Origin: CANHBY01 sp046342195
Lineage (GTDB): Bacteria > Pseudomonadota > Gammaproteobacteria > Burkholderiales > Burkholderiaceae_C
DNA length: 64,000 nucleotides
Direction of reading: 5' to 3'
Assembly (NCBI GenBank): GCA_046342195.1
Contig: JBKDQE010000020.1
Coordinates: 1-64,000 of the forward strand
Each line of letters starts with the position of its first letter. The stretch's first letter is position 1. Of the stretch, positions 26,373-35,034 are shown piece by piece. The position numbers were made by a program, and so were the translations under genes. A model generated the notes under the pieces. It searched no databases and was not told where the DNA came from. It saw nothing but the letters and a program-made list of their open reading frames with translations.

Positions 26373-26906
26373 ATGACAATCCCTTTGCCTACTTGGTTTT
26401 GGCCGGCCATGGTGCCCAAACTGATCCTGGTCTTGAACCATGTGATCAGCTCCGAAGAATCCGCCATGTCCCGTTTGCGGCCCCATGCGGGGCGCTATTT
26501 AAGGCTTGAGTGCCATGGGCCGGCGGGGTTTCCAGCCTGGCCCGCTGTGCTCGTCGAAATCACCCCGGCGGGTTTGTTTGATACTGCGGGCCTTTCTGAA
26601 ACAGCTTCCCCAGATCTTCACATCGTGATCGATGCCTCCAACCCGTTGGCGCTGGCCCTCGGGGGCTTGAAGGGCGAACGGCCTCGCATGGCAGTCTCTG
26701 GAGATGCCACCTTGGCCGGTGATATTCATTGGTTAATTGAAAACCTGCGTTGGGACATTGAAGATGATCTCTCCAGGCTGATCGGCCCCATGGGGGCGCA
26801 TCAAGTGCTGCGTTGGGGTTCATGGTGGGCCTCAGGCTTGCGCGATGCCATCACCCGGTTGATGGCCTTGGCGGGCCGCTGGTCTCCTGGCAAGCCTTCG
26901 GCCTGA
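26373..26906 (+). CDS. ubiJ: Ubiquinone biosynthesis accessory factor UbiJ
   Basis: A 177-residue SCP2-like lipid-binding protein that helps present hydrophobic intermediates to the ubiquinone biosynthetic enzymes. The SCP2 pattern includes LAGDIHWLIENLRWDIEDDLSRLIG, and it is followed directly by ubiB in the usual order. No membrane segment is seen. Confidence 0.88.
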   Translation: MTIPLPTWFWPAMVPKLILVLNHVISSEESAMSRLRPHAGRYLRLECHGPAGFPAWPAVLVEITPAGLFDTAGLSETASPDLHIVIDASNPLALALGGLKGERPRMAVSGDATLAGDIHWLIENLRWDIEDDLSRLIGPMGAHQVLRWGSWWASGLRDAITRLMALAGRWSPGKPSA

Positions 26907-26912
26907 TTGTTC

Positions 26913-28448
26913 ATGCGCTATCTCAGTCGGCTCGGCTTCATTGCCTTTACCATGTTCAGGTTCGGCCTGGACGAATTCCTCCTGCTGTACATCAAGCAGG
27001 GCTGGTTGCGCCAATGCTTCAAAATGCTCACTTGGGGCCGGCGTCTGGCGGCCCCCCGCGGAGCGCGGCTTCGCATGGCGCTTGAGCGCCTCGGCCCGAT
27101 TTTCGTCAAATTCGGGCAAGTGCTTTCAACACGTCGTGACCTGCTGCCTCCTGATCTTGCTGACGAGCTGGCTTTGCTCCAGGATCGCGTGCCTCCCTTT
27201 TCAGGTGCCTTGGCCCGTCAGTTGATCGAAGAGGCCTTTGGTCGCTCGATTGACTCTATTTTTACGACGTTTGAAACTGAGGCGGTCGCCAGTGCCTCCA
27301 TCGCCCAGGTGCATTTTGCCACCCTCCGAAATGGGCGTGAAGTGGCGGTCAAGGTCTTGCGCCCGGGGATGCTGCCAGTGATCGATGATGACTTGGCCCT
27401 GATGCGCACCCTGGCCGCCTGGGTTGATCGCCTCTCAGACGACGGCAAGCGACTCAAACCCCGTGAGGTGGTGGCTGAATTCAGCAACCACCTGCACGAT
27501 GAGCTCGACCTCGTTCGAGAGGCCGCCAATGCCGCCCAACTCAGGCGCAATATGGCCGGCTTGAACCTGGTCCTGATTCCTGAAATGCATTGGGATTTAT
27601 GCCAATCTTCGGTGATCGTGATGGATCGTATGCGAGGCGTTCCCATCAGCCAAATCAGCCGGCTCAAAGAAGCCGGAGTCGATCTTCCCCGGCTGGCCCG
27701 CGATGGAGTCACCCTTTTCTTTACCCAGGTTTTTCGTGATGGCTTTTTCCATGCCGACATGCACCCGGGCAACATCATGATCAGCACAGAGCCCCCAACC
27801 CTCGGTCGCTACATTGCCCTGGACTTTGGCATTGTGGGCACACTCAGCGAGTTTGACAAACAATACTTGGCGCAAAATTTCATTGCCTTTTTTCGCCGCG
27901 ACTACCGGCGCGTGGCTGAATTGCATGTTGAGTCAGGCTGGGTACCTCCAAGCACGCGGGTTGATGAACTGGAGGGCGCCGTCCGGGGGGTGTGTGAGCC
28001 TCACTTTGATCGCCCCCTCAAAGATATTTCCCTGGGACAGGTTCTGCTGAGGCTGTTTCAGGCTTCACGCCGTTTCAATGTATCAATTCAACCCCAACTC
28101 GTGTTGCTGCAAAAAACATTGCTGAATGTGGAGGGCCTCGGGCGCGAGCTTGACCCTGAGCTTGACCTTTGGCGCACTGCCAAGCCCTTTTTAGAGCGCT
28201 GGATGAACGAGCAAATCGGCTGGCGCGGTTTGTGGCTTAAATGGCGCAAAGAGGCACCTCACTATGCTCAGTTATGGCCAGAGCTCCCGCGCCTGATCCA
28301 TCAGGCCCTTCAGCCGAAAGATCGCCCTGATCTGCGCCTGCTTGAAAATTTTCTGGTTCAACAAAAGCGCTGGTATCGATGGGTTCAGCTTCTCAGCAGC
28401 CTGCTGCTTGGGGTCTTGGTGGCCGGCCTATGGCGATGGTGGCGTTAG
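26913..28448 (+). CDS. ubiB: Ubiquinone biosynthesis atypical kinase/ATPase UbiB
   Basis: A 511-residue protein of the ABC1/ADCK/COQ8 family. The KxGQ-type motif is KFGQVLSTRRDLLPP, the ATP-site segment is VASASIAQVH, the HAD loop is FFHADMHPGN and the metal motif is ALDFGIVG. A C-terminal membrane segment (WVQLLSSLLLGVLVAGLWRW) follows. The ATG at 26913 sits two codons after a TTG that immediately follows the ubiJ stop. Confidence 0.96.
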   Translation: MRYLSRLGFIAFTMFRFGLDEFLLLYIKQGWLRQCFKMLTWGRRLAAPRGARLRMALERLGPIFVKFGQVLSTRRDLLPPDLADELALLQDRVPPFSGALARQLIEEAFGRSIDSIFTTFETEAVASASIAQVHFATLRNGREVAVKVLRPGMLPVIDDDLALMRTLAAWVDRLSDDGKRLKPREVVAEFSNHLHDELDLVREAANAAQLRRNMAGLNLVLIPEMHWDLCQSSVIVMDRMRGVPISQISRLKEAGVDLPRLARDGVTLFFTQVFRDGFFHADMHPGNIMISTEPPTLGRYIALDFGIVGTLSEFDKQYLAQNFIAFFRRDYRRVAELHVESGWVPPSTRVDELEGAVRGVCEPHFDRPLKDISLGQVLLRLFQASRRFNVSIQPQLVLLQKTLLNVEGLGRELDPELDLWRTAKPFLERWMNEQIGWRGLWLKWRKEAPHYAQLWPELPRLIHQALQPKDRPDLRLLENFLVQQKRWYRWVQLLSSLLLGVLVAGLWRWWR

Positions 28449-28524
28449 GCCAACGAAGCCATCCATTCATCGGCCTTCAAGCCCGCACACATCGGCATGC
28501 CCCTTTATACTGACAAGTGACAAG

Positions 28525-28552
28525 GCCGAGGCGGTGCTCGGCAATTTTTTTT
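28525..28552 (+). terminator. Rho-independent terminator after ubiB
   Basis: gccgag-gcggtg-ctcggc forms a 6-bp stem followed by aatttttttt. It lies 76 bp after the ubiB stop and 27 bp before the zinc-ribbon gene, so ubiJB appears to be a separate transcript. Confidence 0.75.
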
Positions 28553-28578
28553 CTGGTCTTTTTTTAAGGTGTTGACAT

Positions 28579-28917
28579 ATGCCGATCTACGCTTACCGCT
28601 GTGAGTCGTGCGGCCACGCGCAAGATGTGCTGCAAAAAATCTCAGATTCCCCCTTGACCACCTGCCCGGCCTGTGGTGCTGAACAGTTCAAAAAACAGGT
28701 TACGGCAGCCGGGTTTCAACTCAAGGGAAGCGGCTGGTACGTGACTGATTTTCGAGGCGGCAGTTCTGGCGGCAAGCCCTCAGACGCCTCTTCGCCCCCC
28801 GAGCCTTCGGCTGCAGAAGCCTCATGCCCGGCGCAACCGGCTGCTGACGCCTCATGCGATGCTTGTTCGCCGTCTTCCGGGGAAGCCTCTTCAACGCCGG
28901 CTTCCTCCCATTCCTAA
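28579..28917 (+). CDS. FmdB-like zinc-ribbon protein
   Basis: A 112-residue protein with an N-terminal zinc ribbon (CESCGH … CPACGAE, Cys at about 8, 11, 31 and 34), the GFQLKGSGWYVTDFRG segment of the FmdB/CxxC_CXXC_SSSS family, and a low-complexity Ser/Pro/Ala/Cys tail. It commonly precedes a DUF502 gene and aspS in betaproteobacteria, as here. Function is not established. Confidence 0.9.
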   Translation: MPIYAYRCESCGHAQDVLQKISDSPLTTCPACGAEQFKKQVTAAGFQLKGSGWYVTDFRGGSSGGKPSDASSPPEPSAAEASCPAQPAADASCDACSPSSGEASSTPASSHS

Positions 28918-28938
28918 CTCCCACGCATCGAGGGCCCC

Positions 28939-29598
28939 GTGAAAAAATACCTTCTCGCCGGCTTGCTGGTCTGGCTTCCTTTGGCCGTTACTGTTTGGGT
29001 GCTGCACACCGCTTTGGGTGCCCTTGATGGCTTGTTTGCATGGCTCTTGACGGCAGGGCAGTCGGTCTTGCCTTATTCGGTTTATGAGCAACTAGAGGCG
29101 CTCAAGGGCATCCCTGGTTTGGGTGTGCTGGCGATGATCATGGGCTTGATCATCACGGGTATTTTTGCCACCAACATGGTGGGCCAGTGGTGGCTGAGGC
29201 AAGGCAGCCGCGTGCTGCAAAAAATCCCTATCGTCAAGTCTATTTACCGTTCTGTCAAGCAAGTTTCCGACACCCTGTTTTCCAGCAATGGCAATGCCTT
29301 CCGCCAAGCTGTTTTGGTCGAATACCCGCGTCGGGGCTGCTGGACCATTGCTTTTGTGACGGGCCAGCCCAGTGGCGAAACGGCACAATTTTTGCGCGCC
29401 CAGCAAGATCACTTCATCAGCCTGTATGTGCCCACCACTCCCAACCCAACCTCGGGTTTTTTCCTGATGGTGCCGCGCAGTGAGGTGATTGAATTGTCCA
29501 TGAGTGTCGATGCGGCGCTCAAATACATCATTTCGATGGGCGTGGTTGCCCCCGTTAATCCGGCCTTTGTAGCCGAGGCCCCTGGGCGCCCGGCCTGA
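28939..29598 (+). CDS. DUF502-family membrane protein
   Basis: A 219-residue protein starting with GTG. Two N-terminal membrane helices (about 4-24 and 52-75) are followed by a soluble domain with IPIVKSIYRSVKQVSDTL, PRRGCWTIAFVTG and YVPTTPNPTSGFF, the family signature. Function is unknown; the neighbours suggest cotranscription with the zinc-ribbon gene. Confidence 0.9.
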   Translation: MKKYLLAGLLVWLPLAVTVWVLHTALGALDGLFAWLLTAGQSVLPYSVYEQLEALKGIPGLGVLAMIMGLIITGIFATNMVGQWWLRQGSRVLQKIPIVKSIYRSVKQVSDTLFSSNGNAFRQAVLVEYPRRGCWTIAFVTGQPSGETAQFLRAQQDHFISLYVPTTPNPTSGFFLMVPRSEVIELSMSVDAALKYIISMGVVAPVNPAFVAEAPGRPA

Positions 29599-29684
29599 AT
29601 CCCGCGTGGGCTCATTCTGGCCCGAGCCTGCCCCCAAGCCCTTTGGCCCCGGCATTTTTGATTTTTGCACTTTGGAGTTCATCC

Positions 29685-31484
29685 ATGAGAACAACCTACT
29701 GTGGTTTGGTCAGTCACGCCTTGATGGGGCAAACCATTACCCTCATGGGGTGGGCGCATCGCCGCCGCGACCATGGTGGCGTCATCTTCATTGACTTGCG
29801 TGACCGCGAAGGCTTGGTCCAGGTGGTCTGTGACCCCGATCGTGCCGCCATGTTCAAAACGGCCGAAGGGGTGCGCAACGAGTTTTGCCTGAAAGTCGAA
29901 GGCACAGTGCGGGCGCGTCCCGAAGGCACTGACAACCCCCATCTCACCAGCGGCAAGGTAGAGGTGCTGTGTCATTCTCTGGAGGTCTTGAACCCCAGCG
30001 TCACCCCCCCCTTCCAGCTTGATGACGACAACCTGTCCGAAACCACGCGGCTGACCCATCGCGTGCTCGATTTGCGTCGCCCCATGATGCAAAAAAACCT
30101 CATGCTGCGTTACCGTGCGGCCATGGAAGTGCGCAAATTCCTCGACGCTCATGGCTTCATTGACATCGAAACCCCCATGCTCACCAAGAGCACCCCGGAG
30201 GGCGCACGTGATTACCTGGTGCCCAGCCGTGTCAATGAAGGTGAATTTTTCGCCTTGCCTCAAAGCCCTCAACTTTTTAAACAATTGCTGATGGTCTCAG
30301 GCTTTGATCGTTACTACCAGATCACCAAGTGCTTCCGAGACGAAGACTTGCGCGCAGATCGTCAGCCCGAATTCACTCAAATCGATATCGAAACCAGCTT
30401 CCTGACTGAAACCGACATTCGCAGCATGTTCGAAAACATGATTCGCAAGGTGTTCAAAACGGTGATCGGGGTTGATTTACCTGAATACCCTGTCATGGCT
30501 TATGCCGAGGCCATGCACCGCTTCGGCTCCGACAAACCTGACCTGCGCGTCAAATTAGAGTTCACTGAACTCACCGATGTCATGAAAGATGTCGAATTCA
30601 AGGTGTTCAGCGCACCCGCCACCACCCCGGGCGGGCGAGTGGTGGCTTTGCGTGTGCCGAAAGGCGCTGATGCAGAGAATGGCCTGAGCCGCGGTGAAAT
30701 TGATGCCTACACCGAATTTGTTAAAGTGTACCGGGCCAAAGGCCTGGCCTGGATCAAGGTGAATGAACTCAGCAAAGGCCGGGAGGGTTTGCAAAGCCCG
30801 ATTGTCAAAAACCTGCACGACAAAGCCTTGACTGACATTCTCTCGCGCACGGGCGCCCAAAATGGCGACCTCATTTTCTTCGGCGCCGACAAAGAAAAGG
30901 TTGTCAATGATGCCATGGGGGCCTTGCGCATCAAAATCGGCCACAGTGACTTTGGCAAAGCCAATGGGTTGTTTCAAGACTGCTGGGCGCCTCTTTGGGT
31001 GGTTGATTTTCCCATGTTCGAATACGATGAAGACGCTCAGCGCTGGAATGCCGTGCATCACCCCTTCACCGCGCCAAAAGACGGCCACGAAGACTGGATG
31101 GACACCGACCCCGGACGCTGCACCGCCAAGGCCTACGACATGGTTCTCAACGGCTGGGAGCTCGGCGGCGGCTCGATCCGCATTCACCGTGCCGATGTTC
31201 AAAGTAAAGTGTTCCGGGCCCTCAAAATCAGTGCCTCCGAAGCTCAGCTGAAATTCGGTTTCCTGCTTGACGCCTTGCAGTATGGCGCGCCCCCCCATGG
31301 CGGCCTGGCCTTCGGCCTCGATCGCCTGGTCACCCTCATGACCAAGGCCGAAAGTATTCGCGACGTCATCGCCTTCCCCAAGACCCAGCGCGCCCAGTGC
31401 CTGCTCACCCATGCCCCCAGCCCGGTCGATGACAAGCAGCTCCGCGAGCTGCACATTCGGCTGAAAAAGGCCACGGCCCAGTGA
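29685..31484 (+). CDS. aspS: Aspartate--tRNA ligase
   Basis: A 599-residue bacterial-type class II synthetase. The OB anticodon domain starts MRTTYCGLV. Motif 2 is FRDEDLRADRQPEFTQID and motif 3 is GLAFGLDRL; the GAD insertion domain lies in the middle. The start at 29685 gives the family N-terminus; the open frame begins 14 codons earlier. The stop codon is inside a hairpin (31481-31499). Confidence 0.97.
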   Translation: MRTTYCGLVSHALMGQTITLMGWAHRRRDHGGVIFIDLRDREGLVQVVCDPDRAAMFKTAEGVRNEFCLKVEGTVRARPEGTDNPHLTSGKVEVLCHSLEVLNPSVTPPFQLDDDNLSETTRLTHRVLDLRRPMMQKNLMLRYRAAMEVRKFLDAHGFIDIETPMLTKSTPEGARDYLVPSRVNEGEFFALPQSPQLFKQLLMVSGFDRYYQITKCFRDEDLRADRQPEFTQIDIETSFLTETDIRSMFENMIRKVFKTVIGVDLPEYPVMAYAEAMHRFGSDKPDLRVKLEFTELTDVMKDVEFKVFSAPATTPGGRVVALRVPKGADAENGLSRGEIDAYTEFVKVYRAKGLAWIKVNELSKGREGLQSPIVKNLHDKALTDILSRTGAQNGDLIFFGADKEKVVNDAMGALRIKIGHSDFGKANGLFQDCWAPLWVVDFPMFEYDEDAQRWNAVHHPFTAPKDGHEDWMDTDPGRCTAKAYDMVLNGWELGGGSIRIHRADVQSKVFRALKISASEAQLKFGFLLDALQYGAPPHGGLAFGLDRLVTLMTKAESIRDVIAFPKTQRAQCLLTHAPSPVDDKQLRELHIRLKKATAQ

Positions 31485-31535
31485 GTGCCCCGCACTCACG
31501 GCATGGTGTTTTGCAGCGGGGCCCCGAGGCCCCGC
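31481..31535 (+). other. Two strong hairpins between aspS and nudB
   Basis: gtgagtgc-ccc-gcactcac (31481-31499) and gcggggcc-ccga-ggccccgc (31516-31535) are perfect 8-bp stems. The second ends 1 base before the nudB ATG at 31537, so it covers the place where a ribosome-binding site should be. Confidence 0.6.
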
Positions 31536-31536
31536 C

Positions 31537-32019
31537 ATGACCCACACCAACGCCCGCCCCCCCAAAATTCCCGAGTCGGTTTTGGTGGTGGTTTACACCC
31601 CCCGGCTGGAGGTGCTGCTGCTCGAACGCGCTGATCGCCCCGGTTTTTGGCAAAGTGTGACGGGCTCCAAAGACCACATCCATGAGCCTTTGATCCAAGT
31701 GGCCCGGCGTGAAGTGGCCGAAGAAACCGGCATTCACATCGGTTCAGCTCAGGTGCCTGAGTCGGCCCTGCAAGCCTGGAATATCACCCACACCTATGAA
31801 ATTTATGCCCTCTGGCAGCACCGCTATGCTCCCGGCGTCACACACAACACCGAGCATGTTTTTGGCTTGTGTGTGCCCCCTGATGTGACAATTTCCCTCG
31901 CCCCGCGAGAGCATTTGCAGTACCGTTGGTTGCCATGGGTCGAAGCAGCTCAAGCCTGCTTTTCCCCCTCCAATGCGGAGGCCATTCGGCAACTTCCACG
32001 GTTTTCCGACACTTCATGA
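31537..32019 (+). CDS. nudB: Dihydroneopterin triphosphate diphosphatase
   Basis: A 160-residue Nudix hydrolase acting in folate synthesis. The N-terminus has KIPESVLVVVYTP, then LLLERADRPGFWQSVTGS and the Nudix box (REVAEETGI). It is normally found behind aspS and ahead of an endonuclease/exonuclease/phosphatase gene, as here. No clear Shine-Dalgarno is visible because a GC hairpin occupies the site. Confidence 0.92.
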   Translation: MTHTNARPPKIPESVLVVVYTPRLEVLLLERADRPGFWQSVTGSKDHIHEPLIQVARREVAEETGIHIGSAQVPESALQAWNITHTYEIYALWQHRYAPGVTHNTEHVFGLCVPPDVTISLAPREHLQYRWLPWVEAAQACFSPSNAEAIRQLPRFSDTS

Positions 32020-32867
32020 TGTTTTTTCAATCAACGCGCTCACCCCCCTTCAATGAAGAGGTTTTGCGTGTCGCCACTTACAATATCCATAAAGGGGTTC
32101 GTGGCTTGGGGCCTGTCAAGCGGCTCGAAATTCACAATCTGTTGTTGGGCATTGAATCCCTCGATGCCGATCTCGTGTTTCTTCAGGAAGTTCGCAGTTT
32201 TCATCATGGCCACGCCCGTGAGTTCAAACGAAGCTCTTTGGGCTGGCCAGAGCAAGGCCAGGCTGATTTTCTCGCCCCCGAGGGCTATGAGGCGGCCTAC
32301 CGCACCAACGCTGTCACGCCAGAAGGTGAACACGGCAATGCCTTGCTGTCTCGCTGGCCTATGGGGGCCATTGGGCACCACGATGTCTCTGATCATCGCT
32401 TTGAGCAGCGCGGCTTGCTGTATGTGCCTGTGCACTGGGGTGGGGGGCTGGTGCATGCCATTGTGGCCCATTTGGGCCTGATGCATTCCAGTCGGGTGCG
32501 CCAAATCGAAAGAATGGCACGCTTTATCCAGAGGTGTGTACCGCCACAAGACCGCCTGTTGGTGGCGGGTGACTTCAATGACTGGGGTGAAAAGCTCGAT
32601 GCCCCGATGCGCCAAATGGGGCTCATACGCGCTGAAATTCCGGGTGTGCCACCGCCTCGCACCTTCCCCTCCAAAGTGCCCATCTTCTCCCTGGACCGCA
32701 TTTACGCCCGAGGCTTTCAATGCACCAGCGGGGTCGTCCCCCGTGGCCCCGCCTGGGCCCGCATGTCAGACCATTTACCCTTGGTGGTTGATCTGGAGCC
32801 TGCTCCGAAAGTCCTTGTCGGGCAAAGCCCTGGAGGTTCTGAAAGAATCATCAGGGATAACACTTAG
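32016..32867 (+). CDS. Endonuclease/exonuclease/phosphatase-family protein
   Basis: A 283-residue metal-dependent hydrolase. VATYNIHKGV, LVFLQEV, HGNALLSRWP, LLVAGDFNDW and SDHLPLVVDL cover the active-site motifs of the EEP fold. It matches proteins encoded beside a cardiolipin synthase in betaproteobacteria, but no such gene follows here. ATG at 32016 overlaps the nudB stop. Confidence 0.88.
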   Translation: MMFFQSTRSPPFNEEVLRVATYNIHKGVRGLGPVKRLEIHNLLLGIESLDADLVFLQEVRSFHHGHAREFKRSSLGWPEQGQADFLAPEGYEAAYRTNAVTPEGEHGNALLSRWPMGAIGHHDVSDHRFEQRGLLYVPVHWGGGLVHAIVAHLGLMHSSRVRQIERMARFIQRCVPPQDRLLVAGDFNDWGEKLDAPMRQMGLIRAEIPGVPPPRTFPSKVPIFSLDRIYARGFQCTSGVVPRGPAWARMSDHLPLVVDLEPAPKVLVGQSPGGSERIIRDNT

Positions 32868-33241
32868 AAGGCCCCCCAAATATGGTCTGGACACCTTAAG
32901 AAGCAGGGCCATAAAATAGCCATCACTGAGGTTCAGTGCGTTCTGCAAAATTGCAAAACCCTTCATTGTGATCGAAGGCTTTGCCGGAGGGCGTCTGAGG
33001 CCTTGGTTTTCGGGCTTGTTTCACCGCAACAAGTTGCGGAATTCCCCTGGCAGATCACCCGTGCCAAGCAGAAATCATTTATAAATTATTCTTGAAGGGA
33101 GACAAAGTTTTTTATAAAAATATAAATTTTTATGGTTTTAATTTTGACTTTTGTTTTTACTGAAAAAGTTTTTTCAAAAAAAAATAATAAAAATTATTTA
33201 TGCAGTAATTTGTAAAATTTTATCAATCAGTTGGAGTATTT
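32868..33241. other. Intergenic region turning strongly A+T-rich
   Basis: The first half has ordinary composition; from about 33075 onward it is nearly all A and T. It supplies the promoter and ribosome-binding site (ttggag, 6 bases before ATG) of the next gene. A tgaaaaagttttttca palindrome lies at about 33160-33175. No gene seen. Confidence 0.5.
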
Positions 33242-34645
33242 ATGTCGGTTAATTATACAAAAGATCCTCAAGGCGGGTTCATTGCAGAGGTTCAGATTAA
33301 GGAGGGTGTTTTTGCTCAGATAAAAACAAAAGAAAAGTTTTCGGCTCAGCAGGAGCAATCTATAGATATTATTATAAAAGATCTAGCCAATACAACAATT
33401 ACCTCCTTCGACGACTTTAATAAAAATAGGGATTTGATCAATCAGACATTTAAAGAAAATAAAGAATTTCAAGAAATCCTCCCAGGTGTCGAGATTGCTT
33501 CTTTTTCAAAAGAACCTACTATAATTAGCCCAGCCGTAAGCCAGCCATCAAATACTTCTGTTGCACCAAATAATACAGAGGCCAACAATAATCCAAATCA
33601 GCCCTCTGCCAATTCTGGTGAAAGTCAAACTCCTGATAATTCAACCCAAAATCCAGAAGCGACTTCATCTTCGCCGTCTCCAGAAGCAAAGGCCAATTTT
33701 AAAATCGAAGAGGCCGTTAATAAAGAAGGTAAAAAATTATATCAGGCAACTAACGGCAGCTTGTATCTTTACTTTACATTGCCAAGTGACTCAAATTTGA
33801 GCCCGGAAAATTCAGAAAAAATTAAAATCCTTTTTAACGACGCCAAGCCAGAGACTCTGGAAGCTGAATTCAAGAAACTCAACATCGATAAGATCGCAGA
33901 TATTTCTGTTCTGCCATCTCCAAAACCTGAGTTTCCAAAGGAGGCGAAAGATATCACTCCTGCAAGCGCTGAGCAGCCTCAGCAAGCCGAAACCCAAGTT
34001 CCTACGGCCCCTCCGGAGCATGGCGTTTCTGTTCGATGGAATAATAATGGATATGAGTACAGGTTTTACAACCCTGACACTAAAAATGCTGTATACGTTA
34101 CCACTCAGAAAGAAATTCCACAAGACAAGGTAAATTCTATTTATTCTGGTATTCAAAAGGACATAGATTGGTCAAATGCTCAAAGCACTGATAATACGAA
34201 TAAAATTGTCGAATTCCTAAAAAGTCAGGAGGTTTCCTTAAAAGGTGACGGTGGTTTGAAATTACCTGGGAATCCTGAGTATATATTGCTGAAGACAGAG
34301 GAACCTAATTATTCTTATAAGTTGCGCGAAAGTAGCAGGGCCTCGAATTATTCTATACCGACAAGTCAGGGTGTTTTGTCGTTTTCGTATGCAGGCACTA
34401 TAGAGCAAGAGGAGTTGCAAAAAATTACCAATTGGGTGAATTCAGCAGATGACAAAGTCCGTGAGAAAATTTTAAAAGATAAAAATAAAGGGCTTAGCGC
34501 GTGGGGATTTAAGGATATCAATTACGTCGCAAATTCCGTTAATAGCACTGATTTGATAACTCCTGAAAAAACTCAAACCCCTAAAACCCAAACTCGTGAA
34601 ATCCAACCTCGTAAAACCGTCCCAAACATAGCCCCAAGAATGTAA
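33242..34645 (+). CDS. Unrecognised four-module repeat protein, A+T-rich gene
   Basis: A 467-residue protein I cannot assign. It contains no Cys, no obvious signal peptide and no membrane segment. I see four diverged copies of one module at about 3-80, 152-225, 261-333 and 355-432. Each has a beta-hairpin-like start with aromatic residues (AEVQIKEGVFAQIKTK; YQATNGSLYLYFTL; YEYRFYNPDTKNAVYVTT; YSIPTSQGVLSFSYAG), then a charged helix (SAQQEQSIDIIIKDL; SPENSEKIKILFNDA; PQDKVNSIYSGIQKD; EQEELQKITNWVNSA), then a short hydrophobic end. Linkers at 85-150 and 226-258 are Pro/Ser/Asn/Gln-rich and the C-tail is KTQTP-like. The gene is far lower in G+C than its flanks, which suggests transfer. A secreted or adhesive role is conceivable but unsupported. 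Confidence 0.75.
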   Translation: MSVNYTKDPQGGFIAEVQIKEGVFAQIKTKEKFSAQQEQSIDIIIKDLANTTITSFDDFNKNRDLINQTFKENKEFQEILPGVEIASFSKEPTIISPAVSQPSNTSVAPNNTEANNNPNQPSANSGESQTPDNSTQNPEATSSSPSPEAKANFKIEEAVNKEGKKLYQATNGSLYLYFTLPSDSNLSPENSEKIKILFNDAKPETLEAEFKKLNIDKIADISVLPSPKPEFPKEAKDITPASAEQPQQAETQVPTAPPEHGVSVRWNNNGYEYRFYNPDTKNAVYVTTQKEIPQDKVNSIYSGIQKDIDWSNAQSTDNTNKIVEFLKSQEVSLKGDGGLKLPGNPEYILLKTEEPNYSYKLRESSRASNYSIPTSQGVLSFSYAGTIEQEELQKITNWVNSADDKVREKILKDKNKGLSAWGFKDINYVANSVNSTDLITPEKTQTPKTQTREIQPRKTVPNIAPRM

Positions 34646-35034
34646 TTCACCACCCCTGAAAACCCCTTGAACCTGACCCAATCTGGCGAGCTTGCATAGG
34701 TTTGGATGAAATTTTTTGGGGTTTTCATCCCGCCTTCGATGAACCCCCGGTCAGCGCTGACTGAATTCCATGACTCACGTACGGAATTGATCATGGAACT
34801 GATTTGTAAAAATCCTTACACAGATTCCCTTGGTTTGCGTCAGTCTTATGAACATAAAAACTCGGGAAATTTTCATCGCCAAATAAGCAGTCCTGCCAGT
34901 ATTCATCAGATTTTTTAGTTTTGCAGGGCCCTCTAAAAAGCCATCAAGAATGGATCATCTGTGTTGAATATCGCTATCATGCTTCATCGACCCGGCGTAT
35001 GATTTGAGAGTGTAACGGCTTCAAGCCTTTCAAT
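34646..35034. other. Intergenic region after the repeat-protein gene
   Basis: No convincing gene. It contains an 8-bp inverted repeat (ttccatga … tcatggaa, about 34767-34799) and, at about 34921-34930, the word ttttgcaggg found in reverse copies of the dispersed repeat. Confidence 0.5.

Noticed and set aside
32871..32915. Sequence ggccccccaaatatggtctg… resembling an IS3-type end
   Set aside because: Too short and too imperfect to assign, and no transposase frame is adjacent.
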